Assembly (NCBI GenBank): GCA_021160885.1
Contig: JAGHBR010000127.1
Span: forward strand, 1-32,416
Direction of reading: 5' to 3'
Origin: Caldisericaceae bacterium
GTDB lineage: Bacteria > Calditrichota > Calditrichia > Calditrichales > Calditrichaceae
Length of the DNA: 32,416 bases
Shown here piece after piece: positions 6,695 through 15,486 of the stretch. Position numbers and translations under genes: made by a program. A model generated the notes under the pieces. That model saw nothing but the letters and a program-made list of their open reading frames with translations, was not told where the DNA came from and ran no database searches. Numbering within the stretch: the stretch's first letter is position 1; the number at the start of each line of letters is the position of its first letter.

Positions 6695-8305
6695 TTATCG
6701 TTTTAAACGTATCAGTTCATCTAACATCTGATCCGCGGTTGTAATGACCCGTGCGCTGGCTTCAAAGCCGCGTTGTGTGGTGATCATATCAGTAAATTCC
6801 TTGGAAACATCTACGTTAGACATTTCCAGCGCACCGGACACAATAGATGTAATTGATTTATCATCCAGTTCAACAATCTGTTCAGCGCCGGAAGCCACAC
6901 TGGTCTGATACAATCCTTCACCCAATTGGATTAAACCGCCTTTGTTCGGCACCTGAGCCAGAGCGATTTTGGCCAAAGACATGTTTTCGCCATTGCTAAA
7001 GGTTCCGTTAATCACGCCTTTATTGTCAATAGTCAAACTTACCAGGCGCCCTACAGCGCGGCCGTCCTGTTCTTTTACGCTCAATGTCGAAAGCGAATCG
7101 AACTGAGTTAAGCCCATGCGGCCTTCACCGCTTTCCGAATGGAGATCAATGGTCATGATATCGGCCCCATTTTTTGGATCCAGTTGTAATTGCGTGTCGC
7201 CGTCATCAAAAGTGAAGGAAGTTAACATGCCAGCTTCATTAAATGTGGCGCGTCCGCTGCCACCGGCTAAAATCTTTTCGTCGCCTGTAGTTTTGGCCAC
7301 CCAGGTCCATTCGTTGGCTGTCGCGGCTTTAGTGAATTCCAAAATGACATTGTGGCTGGCGCCCAGGGAATCGTAAACCACCGCTGAAGCTTTAGCTTTT
7401 CCGGTTTCACCGGCAACCGTATTAACAAAATTGGCAATATCAATTCGACCGGTATTGGCAATGCCATTGGTCAGTCGGATGGTTGTTGAACTTTCACCCG
7501 CTTCCGTATCTGTCAGCACGATTTTCCCGTTTTCAATAGTGGCCGTTGCTCCGCTAAATGCGGCATTGATGGCATCCAATAAATCCTGAACCGTGTCACC
7601 TGCAGTGTACGTGTAGGTCGCAGTTACAGTGGAGCCATCAGGATTGGTTCCACTAATTTCAATGGTATCGCCTGCCACCAGCGGCGTGCTAACCTGATCC
7701 AGCGAATTTAAATCAGTAGTTGCATCGGCATTGGCCCCGCCAATGGTCAAAGCGCTTCCCAATGTCCAAACTTCATTGGTGGTTTTTAAACCAGCGTTCA
7801 AATTACCCGACAACCAGATGTTTTTAGTCTCTTTGGGCTCTGAAACCATGTTCATGTCAATGGAGATGTCGCTTAAATTTCCAGTTCCGAATCCGAGCGA
7901 TTTATTCTGATCGGTCATCATCCATCCCTGAACGGCCAGGCCACGATGGTTAACCAATTTGCCATCGGCATCAAAGAAGAACTGGCCGGCACGAGTCAGA
8001 ACGCGAACTTCGCCGGCATTAAGGACAAAAAACCCATCCCCTTCAATAGCCATATCTGTCAATACGCCTGTTTGTTCCAGACTGCCCTGAGAAAACAGAT
8101 TTTCAATAGAAGTTGTTTTCATGCCCAAACCAATTTGCATGGGATTGAGGTAAGTACCAATAGTCTGGCTTAACGCTTCAGAAAAATTCAAACGTCCGCC
8201 TTTAAAACCAACCGTATTGATATTAGCAATATTATTTCCGATTACGTCCATACGCATTTGATGGTTTCTTAAGCCTGAAACACCTGATAATAATGATCTC
8301 AACAT
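6695..8305 (-). CDS. flgE: Flagellar hook protein FlgE
   Basis: FlgE polymerises into the hook, the flexible joint between basal body and filament. Seen: 536 residues. The N-terminus has MLRSLLSGVSGLRNHQMRMD followed by IGNNIANINTVGFK, the flagellar rod/hook signature. GDGFFVL and TRAGQF follow near residue 90-110. The variable middle (about 150-330) is rich in Thr, Gly and Asp. The end has SGALEMSNVDVSKEFTDMI and ITTADQMLDELIRLKR, the usual coiled-coil terminus. AAGGAGGG lies seven bases before the ATG, among the strongest ribosome sites here and fitting a highly made structural protein. The gene sits after flgD and its short partner, as in many fla operons. Confidence 0.95.
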   Translation of the reverse strand: MLRSLLSGVSGLRNHQMRMDVIGNNIANINTVGFKGGRLNFSEALSQTIGTYLNPMQIGLGMKTTSIENLFSQGSLEQTGVLTDMAIEGDGFFVLNAGEVRVLTRAGQFFFDADGKLVNHRGLAVQGWMMTDQNKSLGFGTGNLSDISIDMNMVSEPKETKNIWLSGNLNAGLKTTNEVWTLGSALTIGGANADATTDLNSLDQVSTPLVAGDTIEISGTNPDGSTVTATYTYTAGDTVQDLLDAINAAFSGATATIENGKIVLTDTEAGESSTTIRLTNGIANTGRIDIANFVNTVAGETGKAKASAVVYDSLGASHNVILEFTKAATANEWTWVAKTTGDEKILAGGSGRATFNEAGMLTSFTFDDGDTQLQLDPKNGADIMTIDLHSESGEGRMGLTQFDSLSTLSVKEQDGRAVGRLVSLTIDNKGVINGTFSNGENMSLAKIALAQVPNKGGLIQLGEGLYQTSVASGAEQIVELDDKSITSIVSGALEMSNVDVSKEFTDMITTQRGFEASARVITTADQMLDELIRLKR

Positions 8306-8333
8306 TTTAAGACCCTCCTTAGTTTAGTGGTTA

Positions 8334-8357
8334 ATCCGCTTCAATCAGTCCGCGGAT
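8334..8357 (-). promoter_or_regulatory. Stem-loop in the flgE leader
   Basis: ATCCGC and GCGGAT pair across a 12-base loop, 17 bases before the flgE ribosome site. With the neighbouring hairpin at 8358-8387 it makes the 94-base flgE leader more structured than any other gene junction of the operon. A role in flgE translation or mRNA processing is inferred only. Confidence 0.3.
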
Positions 8358-8396
8358 CGAGGGCTCCCTGTTAAGGACCAGCCCTGCGATTTTTTT
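8358..8396 (+). terminator. Intrinsic terminator-like hairpin facing the plus strand
   Basis: On the plus strand AGGGCT and AGCCCT pair around a 14-base loop, extended by CG/CG with one bulge, and are followed at once by seven T (8390-8396). This has the form of an intrinsic terminator for transcription running opposite to all genes, that is, antisense to flgE. On the sense strand it is only a leader hairpin without T run. Confidence 0.4.
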
Positions 8397-8399
8397 GTT

Positions 8400-8795
8400 T
8401 TAAACGATTGCTAAACTGTCAATATTGGTAAATATTTTTTGATCGCTTTGATTTTGATGAATAGCGGTAATCACTGTCTTGTTTTTTACACTGACGACAA
8501 AGGCCCGATCATCCATCAAAACCACCGAATTTTGAGCACCTTTGGCCTCCAATTGGCGCACGCCTTGTTGCAGCCTTTGCAAATCCAGTTCATTAAGATT
8601 TAGTTCTCTGGCTTCAAGGCGTTTTAAAGCGTGTGCCGAAAACTTAAGCGCACTGTTTTGCTGCAGTTTATTTTGCAGCAAAGAGCCAAAATCAACCTTC
8701 GACGCTCCGGCTTTGGACTGCGCAGTACGGCTTGTCCCATCAATGGGTTTTAAAGGCCGTATTCCCTGCTGCATTTGTAATTCTGATACTTTCAT
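8400..8795 (-). CDS. Flagellar operon protein of the TIGR02530 type
   Basis: A small protein (131 residues) conserved between flgD and flgE in many flagellar operons; its precise role is not settled. Seen: a Gln-rich N-terminal third, then LKFSAHALKRLEARELNL at about 50-67, the recognisable signature of this family, followed by LQQGVRQLEAKGAQNSVVLM and AFVVSVKNKTVITAI. The position directly between flgD and flgE supports the assignment. No membrane segment or signal peptide is visible. The ATG has AGAGG seven bases upstream. Confidence 0.85.
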   Translation of the reverse strand: MKVSELQMQQGIRPLKPIDGTSRTAQSKAGASKVDFGSLLQNKLQQNSALKFSAHALKRLEARELNLNELDLQRLQQGVRQLEAKGAQNSVVLMDDRAFVVSVKNKTVITAIHQNQSDQKIFTNIDSLAIV

Positions 8796-8806
8796 GATGC
8801 ACCTCT

Positions 8807-9487
8807 TTAGCCAATCTGAACCACATCGCCAAAGTAAATTTCTTTACCATCAACCACCAGCACCGGTTGCCCCTGTTCATATTTTACAGCGGAAACAATG
8901 CCACGGGTGTAGGTTTGAACATTCACCGGATTATCCTTATCATCGAGAGCCGTAATCTTGAAGTGATAGGTCCCACCTTGCAGTGCATTCCCGGCATCGT
9001 CTTTGCCATCCCAATCGACCGTGTGTCGACCTTTTTCCAGCTCCGACATTTTGATGGTACGCACCAGGTTATCATTGGCGTCGTAAATTTCAATGGTAGC
9101 CTCTTTGCTTGCACCAGCCAATTCAAAACTGAGCGGCGCAGATTGCCCGGTCAGCAAGGGGAAACTGTTTCCATAGGCAACCACTTCTTTACCGATGAAA
9201 TGGGTGGCCATGGTATTGTTTATGGTCTGAGCTAACATCATATCAGCATCAATCCCCTGCTGTAAGCTTGTGTCAATATCCATCAAACGCTCCAGAGAAC
9301 TGAATTGCGCCAACTGGGCGGCAAATTCCTGACTTTGTAAAGGCGACAGGGGATCCTGATTTTTTAACTGGGTGACCAATAGCTGTAGAAATTCGTATTT
9401 CCCCATGTCGGCATTGCCCAACTTTGAACTTTGCTGCGTGCTGTTGCTCTGCTGTAGTGCATTGATGGAATTAATCATGTCTTCCAT
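8807..9487 (-). CDS. flgD: Flagellar hook assembly (capping) protein FlgD
   Basis: FlgD is exported and sits at the hook tip to guide FlgE assembly. Seen: 226 residues. The N-terminal signature YEFLQLLVTQLKNQDPLSPL with EFAAQLAQFSSLERL is diagnostic. The C-terminal half holds the FlgD Ig-like fold with IEIYDANDNLVRTI and HTVDWDGKDDAGNALQGGTY, then YTRGIVSAVKYEQGQPVLVV. GGAGG lies six bases before the ATG at 9487. It follows fliK, the hook-length ruler, and precedes the TIGR02530 gene and flgE, so hook genes are grouped. Confidence 0.95.
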   Translation of the reverse strand: MEDMINSINALQQSNSTQQSSKLGNADMGKYEFLQLLVTQLKNQDPLSPLQSQEFAAQLAQFSSLERLMDIDTSLQQGIDADMMLAQTINNTMATHFIGKEVVAYGNSFPLLTGQSAPLSFELAGASKEATIEIYDANDNLVRTIKMSELEKGRHTVDWDGKDDAGNALQGGTYHFKITALDDKDNPVNVQTYTRGIVSAVKYEQGQPVLVVDGKEIYFGDVVQIG

Positions 9488-9497
9488 GATTTTCCTC

Positions 9498-11393
9498 CTA
9501 AACGGTTATTTCCATTGTGTTGTAACCAAATTTTCGGTTTGCTAAGGTGGATTGCGATTCATGATGACCGACCTCCTTTCCTGAATTAAACGGGTTTAAC
9601 ATTTGTCCTCTCTTTTTTGAAGTTAGTTGTTTTTGCTGATCAGATTGAGCAAATTGCCCCACATTTACCTGAAAACTGTTTAAGGTAATTCCTTTGTCAG
9701 CTAAATTTTGTTGAATGACAGGCGTCAGTTTGATCAGTTCATTACGTATTTGTTCATTTTCGACCACAACGATTAGCTGCCGGTCGTGTTGTTGAAACTT
9801 CAGATCGATTTTACCCATCGGGGTGTCATCCAGACTCATGCGAATGGATCCATTGTGCAACTTTGTGCTCCGCACCTGATCCACCAGTTCTTGAACTCTG
9901 GCAATTAACTGATCCATGCTGGAAACATTTTTTGTGCCGTACCGGTGCACAAACTCCATGTTTTGTAATGTATTATTTGACGAATGAGCTATTTGATGAA
10001 TTTGAATTTTTAACAGTTTAGTGTCGCTTTTATTTTCAACCGCCGTTTCTTGAGTTCCCTCAGGTTGATTACTTGTTTTTTGAAAATTTGGTAAAATTTC
10101 AGAAGAAGTTTGCTGCTGAACTTTTTCTTCTGTTTCCACCTTCAAAATCAAATTTAAAGGCTGTTGACTTTCCTTTTGCGTCAAAGTTTTGCCCAACACA
10201 TGGTCAACCCCAGGTTGTTGCCCTGGATGCACAGGATCGGTTGTCTTGCTGTGTTCCGTCAAAACAAAAGCTTTTTTTGTTTTGATTAATTGGTTTACCT
10301 GCGGTTTATTACTTTCTTTCTGAAAAGCCATTTGTTCTGCCGTATTTGCAGCTAAATTTGCTTTAAGCGAAATTTCTGACGTAGCAGGTTTGGGTAAACC
10401 TTGCGTACCAGCTTGTTCAATTGTTTGATTCGTTTGATTGGGTTGATTGGATTGAACAACTTCCGGCTGACTAACGATTTGCTTAACAGGCTCAATAGAA
10501 ATTTTAAACAAATTCGTCTGGTCCTTCTCCGAAACAGCCTGAATGCGAACATTGAGCTCCGGCGCCTGTTTTAAATTTATTTGCTGAAGAATTTTTTGAA
10601 CTTCCTGCTCCTGCTCAACCGGTTGCCACATCAGGCCAGTCAGATTTTTAAGATAAACGGTACCACTCTGTTTAGTTAGCTGACTGGTTTTAAGCGTCTG
10701 ATGTTCAGAACAGGTCCGAACCTGAGTTGAAGACTCTGCTTTTCTGTCCATTGTTTGGGAAATCATTGAGCCTGCAGATGTAGAACTGCATTTCAGTTGG
10801 CTGCCCGTCTTTTGATTTGTTAATACCGATAGAGAGGATTCCTTCTGCGCTGCAACAAAATTTACTTTCACTATTTTGGCAGAAGATAGCGCCAGTTGAT
10901 TCTGAACATCTGAAGCATTAAGCGCTGCTTGAATCAGCTTATTTACAATAGGACTTAAATTGTTTTGAAATTGCGCAAAAAAATTGGTATCGGCTGCTGC
11001 TGGCCAGCTAAGCTCGGTTTCTAATAGTTTAACCTTTTTTAGTGGTTCTGAATCTGCAACGTTACTGGCATTAGCCAACTTTTTTTCAGCTTGTTCAGGA
11101 ACATTATTGCTGGCCATGACTTGCGCTACGTTTTTAGACCCGTTAACATTTTTTTGCTCATTCCCCGACAAAGGAGCCGCAGCCTGGTTTACCGGAATAA
11201 CAATCGGCCTATGCGATTTAGATACCGGCTTAACCGGATGTTTCGTTTTTGTCCACAGGTTGAAGAAAACACCGGGTTTTGCTTTCCAGGAAAGGCCACT
11301 ACCAATATTAACTACGCCTTTTACAGCACTTTTGGCGCTCGCTGGTAAACCTTTTTTGATTGTTTGTGCTGGATTAAAGATTAAATTTTTCAT
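9498..11393 (-). CDS. fliK: Flagellar hook-length control protein FliK
   Basis: FliK measures hook length and switches the export apparatus from hook to filament proteins. Seen: 631 residues, long for the family. The first 490 residues are a low-complexity, Gln/Asn/Thr/Lys-rich ruler-like region with repeats such as NQPNQTNQT. The conserved Flg_hook domain lies near 515-590 (IRMSLDDTPMGKIDLKF, then ENEQIRNELIKLTPVIQQNL and GITLNSFQVNVG). Known: ruler length correlates with hook length in other species, so a long hook is possible here. The ATG at 11393 has only a weak ribosome site (TTGGGTG). It sits between the motE-like gene and flgD. Confidence 0.9.
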   Translation of the reverse strand: MKNLIFNPAQTIKKGLPASAKSAVKGVVNIGSGLSWKAKPGVFFNLWTKTKHPVKPVSKSHRPIVIPVNQAAAPLSGNEQKNVNGSKNVAQVMASNNVPEQAEKKLANASNVADSEPLKKVKLLETELSWPAAADTNFFAQFQNNLSPIVNKLIQAALNASDVQNQLALSSAKIVKVNFVAAQKESSLSVLTNQKTGSQLKCSSTSAGSMISQTMDRKAESSTQVRTCSEHQTLKTSQLTKQSGTVYLKNLTGLMWQPVEQEQEVQKILQQINLKQAPELNVRIQAVSEKDQTNLFKISIEPVKQIVSQPEVVQSNQPNQTNQTIEQAGTQGLPKPATSEISLKANLAANTAEQMAFQKESNKPQVNQLIKTKKAFVLTEHSKTTDPVHPGQQPGVDHVLGKTLTQKESQQPLNLILKVETEEKVQQQTSSEILPNFQKTSNQPEGTQETAVENKSDTKLLKIQIHQIAHSSNNTLQNMEFVHRYGTKNVSSMDQLIARVQELVDQVRSTKLHNGSIRMSLDDTPMGKIDLKFQQHDRQLIVVVENEQIRNELIKLTPVIQQNLADKGITLNSFQVNVGQFAQSDQQKQLTSKKRGQMLNPFNSGKEVGHHESQSTLANRKFGYNTMEITV

Positions 11394-11404
11394 GCTGCAC
11401 CCAA

Positions 11405-11977
11405 CTAATTTTTTAACAATTTTTGCGCTATGGCCGCGGCTCGATTTGCCGGTAAACTGGCTAATAAATTCTTTTTGGCTGTATTACTCATTTGCTGATA
11501 AATTTGTATCAGTGATTCATCATCCATTTTAGCCACAATGTTTGACAAATTTTTGCCTTTTAAGCCCGATAGTGTCTTGGCCAGGTCTTTAATTCGCTGT
11601 TGTTGTTCTTTGTTTGCTACCAGCTTTTTCTGAAGTTTCTGAATTTCTTCCTGTGCTTTTTCAAACCTGGCCTGAAATTCTCTTGTTTTTTGCGCTAATG
11701 TATCCATTTTCATTTGTTTTCTTTTTAAAGAATCATTTAAAAAATCAATTACGGTAAATAAACTATCCATGGTATGGCGCAGATCGGCCCAGCGTTTGTT
11801 GCGGAAATCATCCATGGCATGGGCTTTAATTGCCATCCGCTTTTCTTTTTCAGATAATTTTTGCACTGGCTGTTGCCCAGGCTGGGGCGGCATCGGTTTG
11901 ACCAGGAAAATGGCCCCAACAATAGCCAGCACAATAATCGGCAAGCTTAATGTGCTAAAAATGAGCATCCTTACCAT
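11405..11977 (-). CDS. MotE-like membrane coiled-coil protein
   Basis: 190 residues. Seen: one N-terminal membrane span at about 5-26 (IFSTLSLPIIVLAIVGAIFL), a Pro/Gln-rich linker, a long coiled coil at about 75-140, and a C-terminal helical module (MDDESLIQIYQQMSNTAKKN) resembling the MgtE N-terminal domain. This build matches MotE-type proteins, periplasmic chaperones of the stator protein MotB described in some bacteria and often encoded next to fliJ or fliK. No enzymatic motif is visible. GGGGAG lies six bases before the ATG, overlapping the fliJ end. Family call good, function by analogy. Confidence 0.75.
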   Translation of the reverse strand: MVRMLIFSTLSLPIIVLAIVGAIFLVKPMPPQPGQQPVQKLSEKEKRMAIKAHAMDDFRNKRWADLRHTMDSLFTVIDFLNDSLKRKQMKMDTLAQKTREFQARFEKAQEEIQKLQKKLVANKEQQQRIKDLAKTLSGLKGKNLSNIVAKMDDESLIQIYQQMSNTAKKNLLASLPANRAAAIAQKLLKN

Positions 11978-11980
11978 TGC

Positions 11981-12445
11981 TTACTCCCCGGATTCCTCTG
12001 AAGATGGCTTTTTGCGAATGGCAATTTCATCGATTTTTTCCATTTCTGCCTTTTGAATATCGTGTTTCTGATTGGCCTGAAAATGATCTTTTAAGGTTTC
12101 CAAAATTTTACGTTCTTTTACCGCATTGTTTAATTCGGCTCTTTTCTGTTCTACAACGGATTTTAAATTCTCAACATTTTTGTATTGATTTTCAATGGAA
12201 TTGTGCAGTTGATCCAGATAACTTAGTTTAATTTTAAGTTCGTTCAGATCGATTTGCGTGTGTTGCTGCAATTGCTCGCTGGCCTGCTGCAACAATTGAT
12301 CTTTTGAATGTTGTAACTGACCTAAAACCTGCTCAGCTTCATTCTGTCTGGCTTTGGCTTTGTGCATTTCAAGCGTTCCAAGCGCTTCCAAATGTTCTTT
12401 AAATTCGAGTACTTTTTGCAGTCTAAAATTTTTTAATCTGGCCAT
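11981..12445 (-). CDS. fliJ: Flagellar export protein FliJ
   Basis: FliJ is the central stalk-like, coiled-coil subunit of the FliI-FliH ATPase complex and promotes substrate handover. Seen: 154 residues, almost wholly helical and charged, beginning FRLQKVLEFKEHLEAL, the usual FliJ start, with heptad-like patterning through QLHNSIENQYKNVENLKSVV. The tail is rich in Lys and Glu. It starts eight bases after the fliI stop with GAGGG upstream, in the standard fliH-fliI-fliJ order. Sequence conservation in this family is low, so the call rests on pattern, length and position. Confidence 0.85.
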   Translation of the reverse strand: MARLKNFRLQKVLEFKEHLEALGTLEMHKAKARQNEAEQVLGQLQHSKDQLLQQASEQLQQHTQIDLNELKIKLSYLDQLHNSIENQYKNVENLKSVVEQKRAELNNAVKERKILETLKDHFQANQKHDIQKAEMEKIDEIAIRKKPSSEESGE

Positions 12446-12452
12446 TTTACCC

Positions 12453-13766
12453 TCACACCAGCATTCTCATTTTGTCTAACGTTTGTTCAAATGTTGATTT
12501 TTCATTGACATTTTGTTTTAAGAACTGATTTATGGCTTCGATTTTTTCAATCGCTGCATCGAGTTTTGGATTGGTGCCTTTTTTGTAAGCGCCGATATTG
12601 ATTAAGTCTTCTGATTCCCGATAGATGGCCATAGTTTCCAGGATTTTATTGATCATTTCCTGATGTTCCGGTTGGGTTACCTCATTGCGTAAACGGCTGA
12701 CGCTTTCCAGCACATCAATGGCCGGAAAATGTCCGTGGGTGGCTAACCTGCGTGAAAGTACAATATGACCATCTAAAATGGAGCGCGCCGTATCGCTTAC
12801 CGGTTCATCGAAATCCCCTCCTTCCACCAGAACGGTGTAAAGCCCGGTTATGCTGCCTTTGTCTGAATTTCCTGCTCTTTCCAGCAGCCGCGGCATTAAA
12901 GCAAATACCGAGGGCGTGTAGCCTTTGGTGGTTGGCGGCTCGCCAATAGCCAGACCGATTTCCCGCTGGGCCATGGCTACTCGCGTTAAAGAATCCATCA
13001 ATAAAAGAACATCCAATCCGCGGTCGCGGAAATACTCGGCGATAGTCGTGGCGATCAATGACGCTTTGATGCGTACCGTGGCAGCCTGATCTGAAGTAGC
13101 CACTACCACCACCGAGCGTTTCAAGCCTTCCGAGCCTAAATCGCGTTCAATGAATTCACGGACTTCACGCCCCCGTTCGCCAATTAGTGCAATTACATTA
13201 ACATGGGCGTTGGTGTAACGAGCCATCATGCCCATTAAAACACTTTTACCTACACCGCTTCCGGCAAAAATACCAACACGTTGACCTTTGCCCAGAGTAA
13301 TCAGCCCATCAATGGCCCGAATGCCTGTTGAAAGCGGTTCAACAATTCGTTTGCGTTTCAACGGATTGGGCGGGTAGTTGAACACCTGTCTGAACTGCTT
13401 ACTAACGATTGGGCCTTTCCCATCCATGGGATTACCAAGGCCATCCAGCACCCGGCCCAACAAAACATCGCCTACTTGAACTTTTAAAGGAATGGTCAGC
13501 CGTTTTACACGACTGCCAGTTGCCACGCCAAGGGTTTCACCAAGGGGCATTAACAAAATGGTATTGTCTTTAAAACCGACGATTTCGGTTATTATTTTTT
13601 TGTTCTGTCTGGTGTGAATTTCGCAAACATCGCCAACACTGCCATTGCGACCGGTTGCTTCAATAACCACGCCGGTTATTTTCTTAACCTTACCATCTAC
13701 CGAAATGGGGTTTAAATCTGAAAGTCGCTCAAAATGTTTTTGAAATCGTTCCTGCAATGTCAGCAT
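12453..13766 (-). CDS. fliI: Flagellum-specific ATPase FliI
   Basis: Hexameric F1-like ATPase at the base of the flagellar type III export apparatus. Seen: 437 residues, normal length. Walker A GIFAGSGVGKS at 165-175, LIGERGREVREFIERDL at 194-210, Walker B VLLLMDSLTR at 253-262 and IGEPPTTKGYTPSVF shortly after, all diagnostic. The N-terminal beta-barrel domain contains VLDGLGNPMDGKG. The fliH stop and fliI start overlap as TAATG, so coupled translation is likely. Confidence 0.97.
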   Translation of the reverse strand: MLTLQERFQKHFERLSDLNPISVDGKVKKITGVVIEATGRNGSVGDVCEIHTRQNKKIITEIVGFKDNTILLMPLGETLGVATGSRVKRLTIPLKVQVGDVLLGRVLDGLGNPMDGKGPIVSKQFRQVFNYPPNPLKRKRIVEPLSTGIRAIDGLITLGKGQRVGIFAGSGVGKSVLMGMMARYTNAHVNVIALIGERGREVREFIERDLGSEGLKRSVVVVATSDQAATVRIKASLIATTIAEYFRDRGLDVLLLMDSLTRVAMAQREIGLAIGEPPTTKGYTPSVFALMPRLLERAGNSDKGSITGLYTVLVEGGDFDEPVSDTARSILDGHIVLSRRLATHGHFPAIDVLESVSRLRNEVTQPEHQEMINKILETMAIYRESEDLINIGAYKKGTNPKLDAAIEKIEAINQFLKQNVNEKSTFEQTLDKMRMLV

Positions 13767-14446
13767 TATTTATTATCCTCATGCATTAATTGATTGGCTA
13801 ATTCTTCTATTTGCGAATTAAACTTACCATCAACATAAAACTGATCGGTCGAAATGAACGCTTCGCCCTTCTTTAAATTTTTGCCTTTTACAAAAGTCAT
13901 TTCCATTTCTTTGGGTAATCGTAATGCCTCTTTGATGTCCGTACTTTGTAGATCTGGTAGTTGTTCAGGATGCACTTCTACGGTCACGTTCTTTTCATTT
14001 TGCACTTCCTGCAACATTTTGCGTAATTGATTGAGTAAAATCTGATCATGTTCTTCAGTCAGGCTAAGCTGCAGGTCCAGTACTTTGGAAGCCATTTTTT
14101 TAGCCAGCTCCAGTAAGGGTTTCTCAATCTTTTCAAGCGATTCTTTGAATTCCGATTTCACACGTTCAATTTCATTGCGCGCCTGTGCAATCCTTTCGTT
14201 GGCCACGCGTAAAGTGTTTTGTTTGCCCTCTTCGTAACCAGCTTTAAAGGATTCTTCCCTGGCTTTTTGTAACTCAAGTTCCAGAATTTTAATACGGTCT
14301 TTTAAAATCTTGATTTTCTGCGCTTCAACCACAGCAGAAGTCTTTTTGTCTTCAGGCGATTTTGGGCCGGTAGACGAACCGCTTTCAATAATTTGCGGCT
14401 CAATTCCTTTAATGGGCTTTTTTACTTTTATTTTGAACTGCAGCAT
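13766..14446 (-). CDS. fliH: Flagellar assembly protein FliH
   Basis: FliH binds and restrains FliI and links it to the C-ring. Seen: 226 residues. A disordered, Pro/Ser-rich start is followed by a long charged coiled coil (about 40-125) that includes FKAGYEEGKQNTL, the typical GYxxG patch. The globular C-terminal part has VTVEVHPEQLPDL and KGEAFISTDQFYVDGKFNSQ, as in FliH and the V-ATPase E subunit. AAAGGG lies eight bases before the ATG at 14446. It sits between fliG and fliI as usual. Confidence 0.9.
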   Translation of the reverse strand: MLQFKIKVKKPIKGIEPQIIESGSSTGPKSPEDKKTSAVVEAQKIKILKDRIKILELELQKAREESFKAGYEEGKQNTLRVANERIAQARNEIERVKSEFKESLEKIEKPLLELAKKMASKVLDLQLSLTEEHDQILLNQLRKMLQEVQNEKNVTVEVHPEQLPDLQSTDIKEALRLPKEMEMTFVKGKNLKKGEAFISTDQFYVDGKFNSQIEELANQLMHEDNK

Positions 14447-14457
14447 ACTCTTTCCCT

Positions 14458-15480
14458 TTATTCAATCAATTCTTCTTCTTCGCCTCTGACCAGCATAATT
14501 TCACCCTGTTCTTCCAGACGGCGAGCAACTTCAAGGATTTCTTTCTGAGCCTGTTCCACATCTTTAATCCTTACAGGGCCAAGATAATCGAGCTCTTCTT
14601 TTAACATTTTGGCCGCTCTTTCCGACATGTTTTTGAAAATACGCCCTTTTAATTCATTGCTGGTTGCCTTTAAAGCCAGGGCAAGTGTTTTGGAATCCAC
14701 TTCTTTAAGAATTCGTTGAATGGTCGCATTGGGCAAATGAACAATATCTTCAAACAAGAACATCAAATTGGTAACTTCTTCGGCCAGGTGCGCATCCCGT
14801 TCACGTAAGTGGGTTAAAATATTCTTTTCCGCAGTTCTGTTGACAGAGTTCAATATTTCGGCAACCGTTTCCACACCGCCTGTCTTGCTCAGGTTTCCAC
14901 CGAACAGATTACCCAGTTGTTCACGCAATACATTTTCAATATCTTCCACCAATTCCGGCGAAGTTTTTTCCATTGTCGCAATTCGATAGGCAATTTCATA
15001 CTGCATTTCTTCCGGCATTTCGGAGATGATTGCTGCTGCTTGCCGGGGTTTTAAATTAGATAAAATGAGCGCCGCGGTCTGCGGATGTTCATTTTGTAAA
15101 AAGTTGAGCAACTGCTTATCATCGACGGTTTGCAACAGGTAAAAAGCGCTGACTTCGGTTTCTGCTTCGACTTTTTTAATCACCTCTTCTGCTTTCTTTT
15201 TACCCCAAGCTGCTTCCAGCAATTCACGGGCATAATCGATGCCACCTTGCACAATGAACTTATTGGCCATCATCATCTCATAAAATTCAACCAATACCTG
15301 ACTCACGGTTTCAGCCGGAACATTTTGCAGACGAGCCATTTCAACCGAAATTTTTTCCACCTCAGCTTCGCTTAAATTTTTGAGCACATTAGAAGCTTTA
15401 TCCACGCCAAGTGCAATCATCAGCAAGGCTACTTTTTGTACCGGGGTAATCTTTTTTCTTGGAACAGTGATTTCTGCCAT
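14458..15480 (-). CDS. fliG: Flagellar motor switch protein FliG
   Basis: FliG is the rotor protein that contacts MotA and generates torque, bridging the FliF ring and FliM. Seen: 340 residues, usual length. N-terminal domain with QKVALLMIALGVDKASNVLK; middle domain with the EHPQ motif (NEHPQTAALILSNL, near 129) that binds FliM; C-terminal torque domain with LPNATIQRILKEVDSKTLAL and NMSERAAKMLKEELDYLGPV, carrying the charged residues that face the stator. It starts six bases after the fliF stop. No anomalies seen. Confidence 0.97.
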   Translation of the reverse strand: MAEITVPRKKITPVQKVALLMIALGVDKASNVLKNLSEAEVEKISVEMARLQNVPAETVSQVLVEFYEMMMANKFIVQGGIDYARELLEAAWGKKKAEEVIKKVEAETEVSAFYLLQTVDDKQLLNFLQNEHPQTAALILSNLKPRQAAAIISEMPEEMQYEIAYRIATMEKTSPELVEDIENVLREQLGNLFGGNLSKTGGVETVAEILNSVNRTAEKNILTHLRERDAHLAEEVTNLMFLFEDIVHLPNATIQRILKEVDSKTLALALKATSNELKGRIFKNMSERAAKMLKEELDYLGPVRIKDVEQAQKEILEVARRLEEQGEIMLVRGEEEELIE

Positions 15481-15486
15481 AATTGT

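Noticed and set aside
10984..11532. Plus-strand open frame of 182 codons opposite fliK and the MotE-like gene
   Set aside because: It spans two well-supported minus-strand genes, has no ribosome site of note and no recognisable motif.
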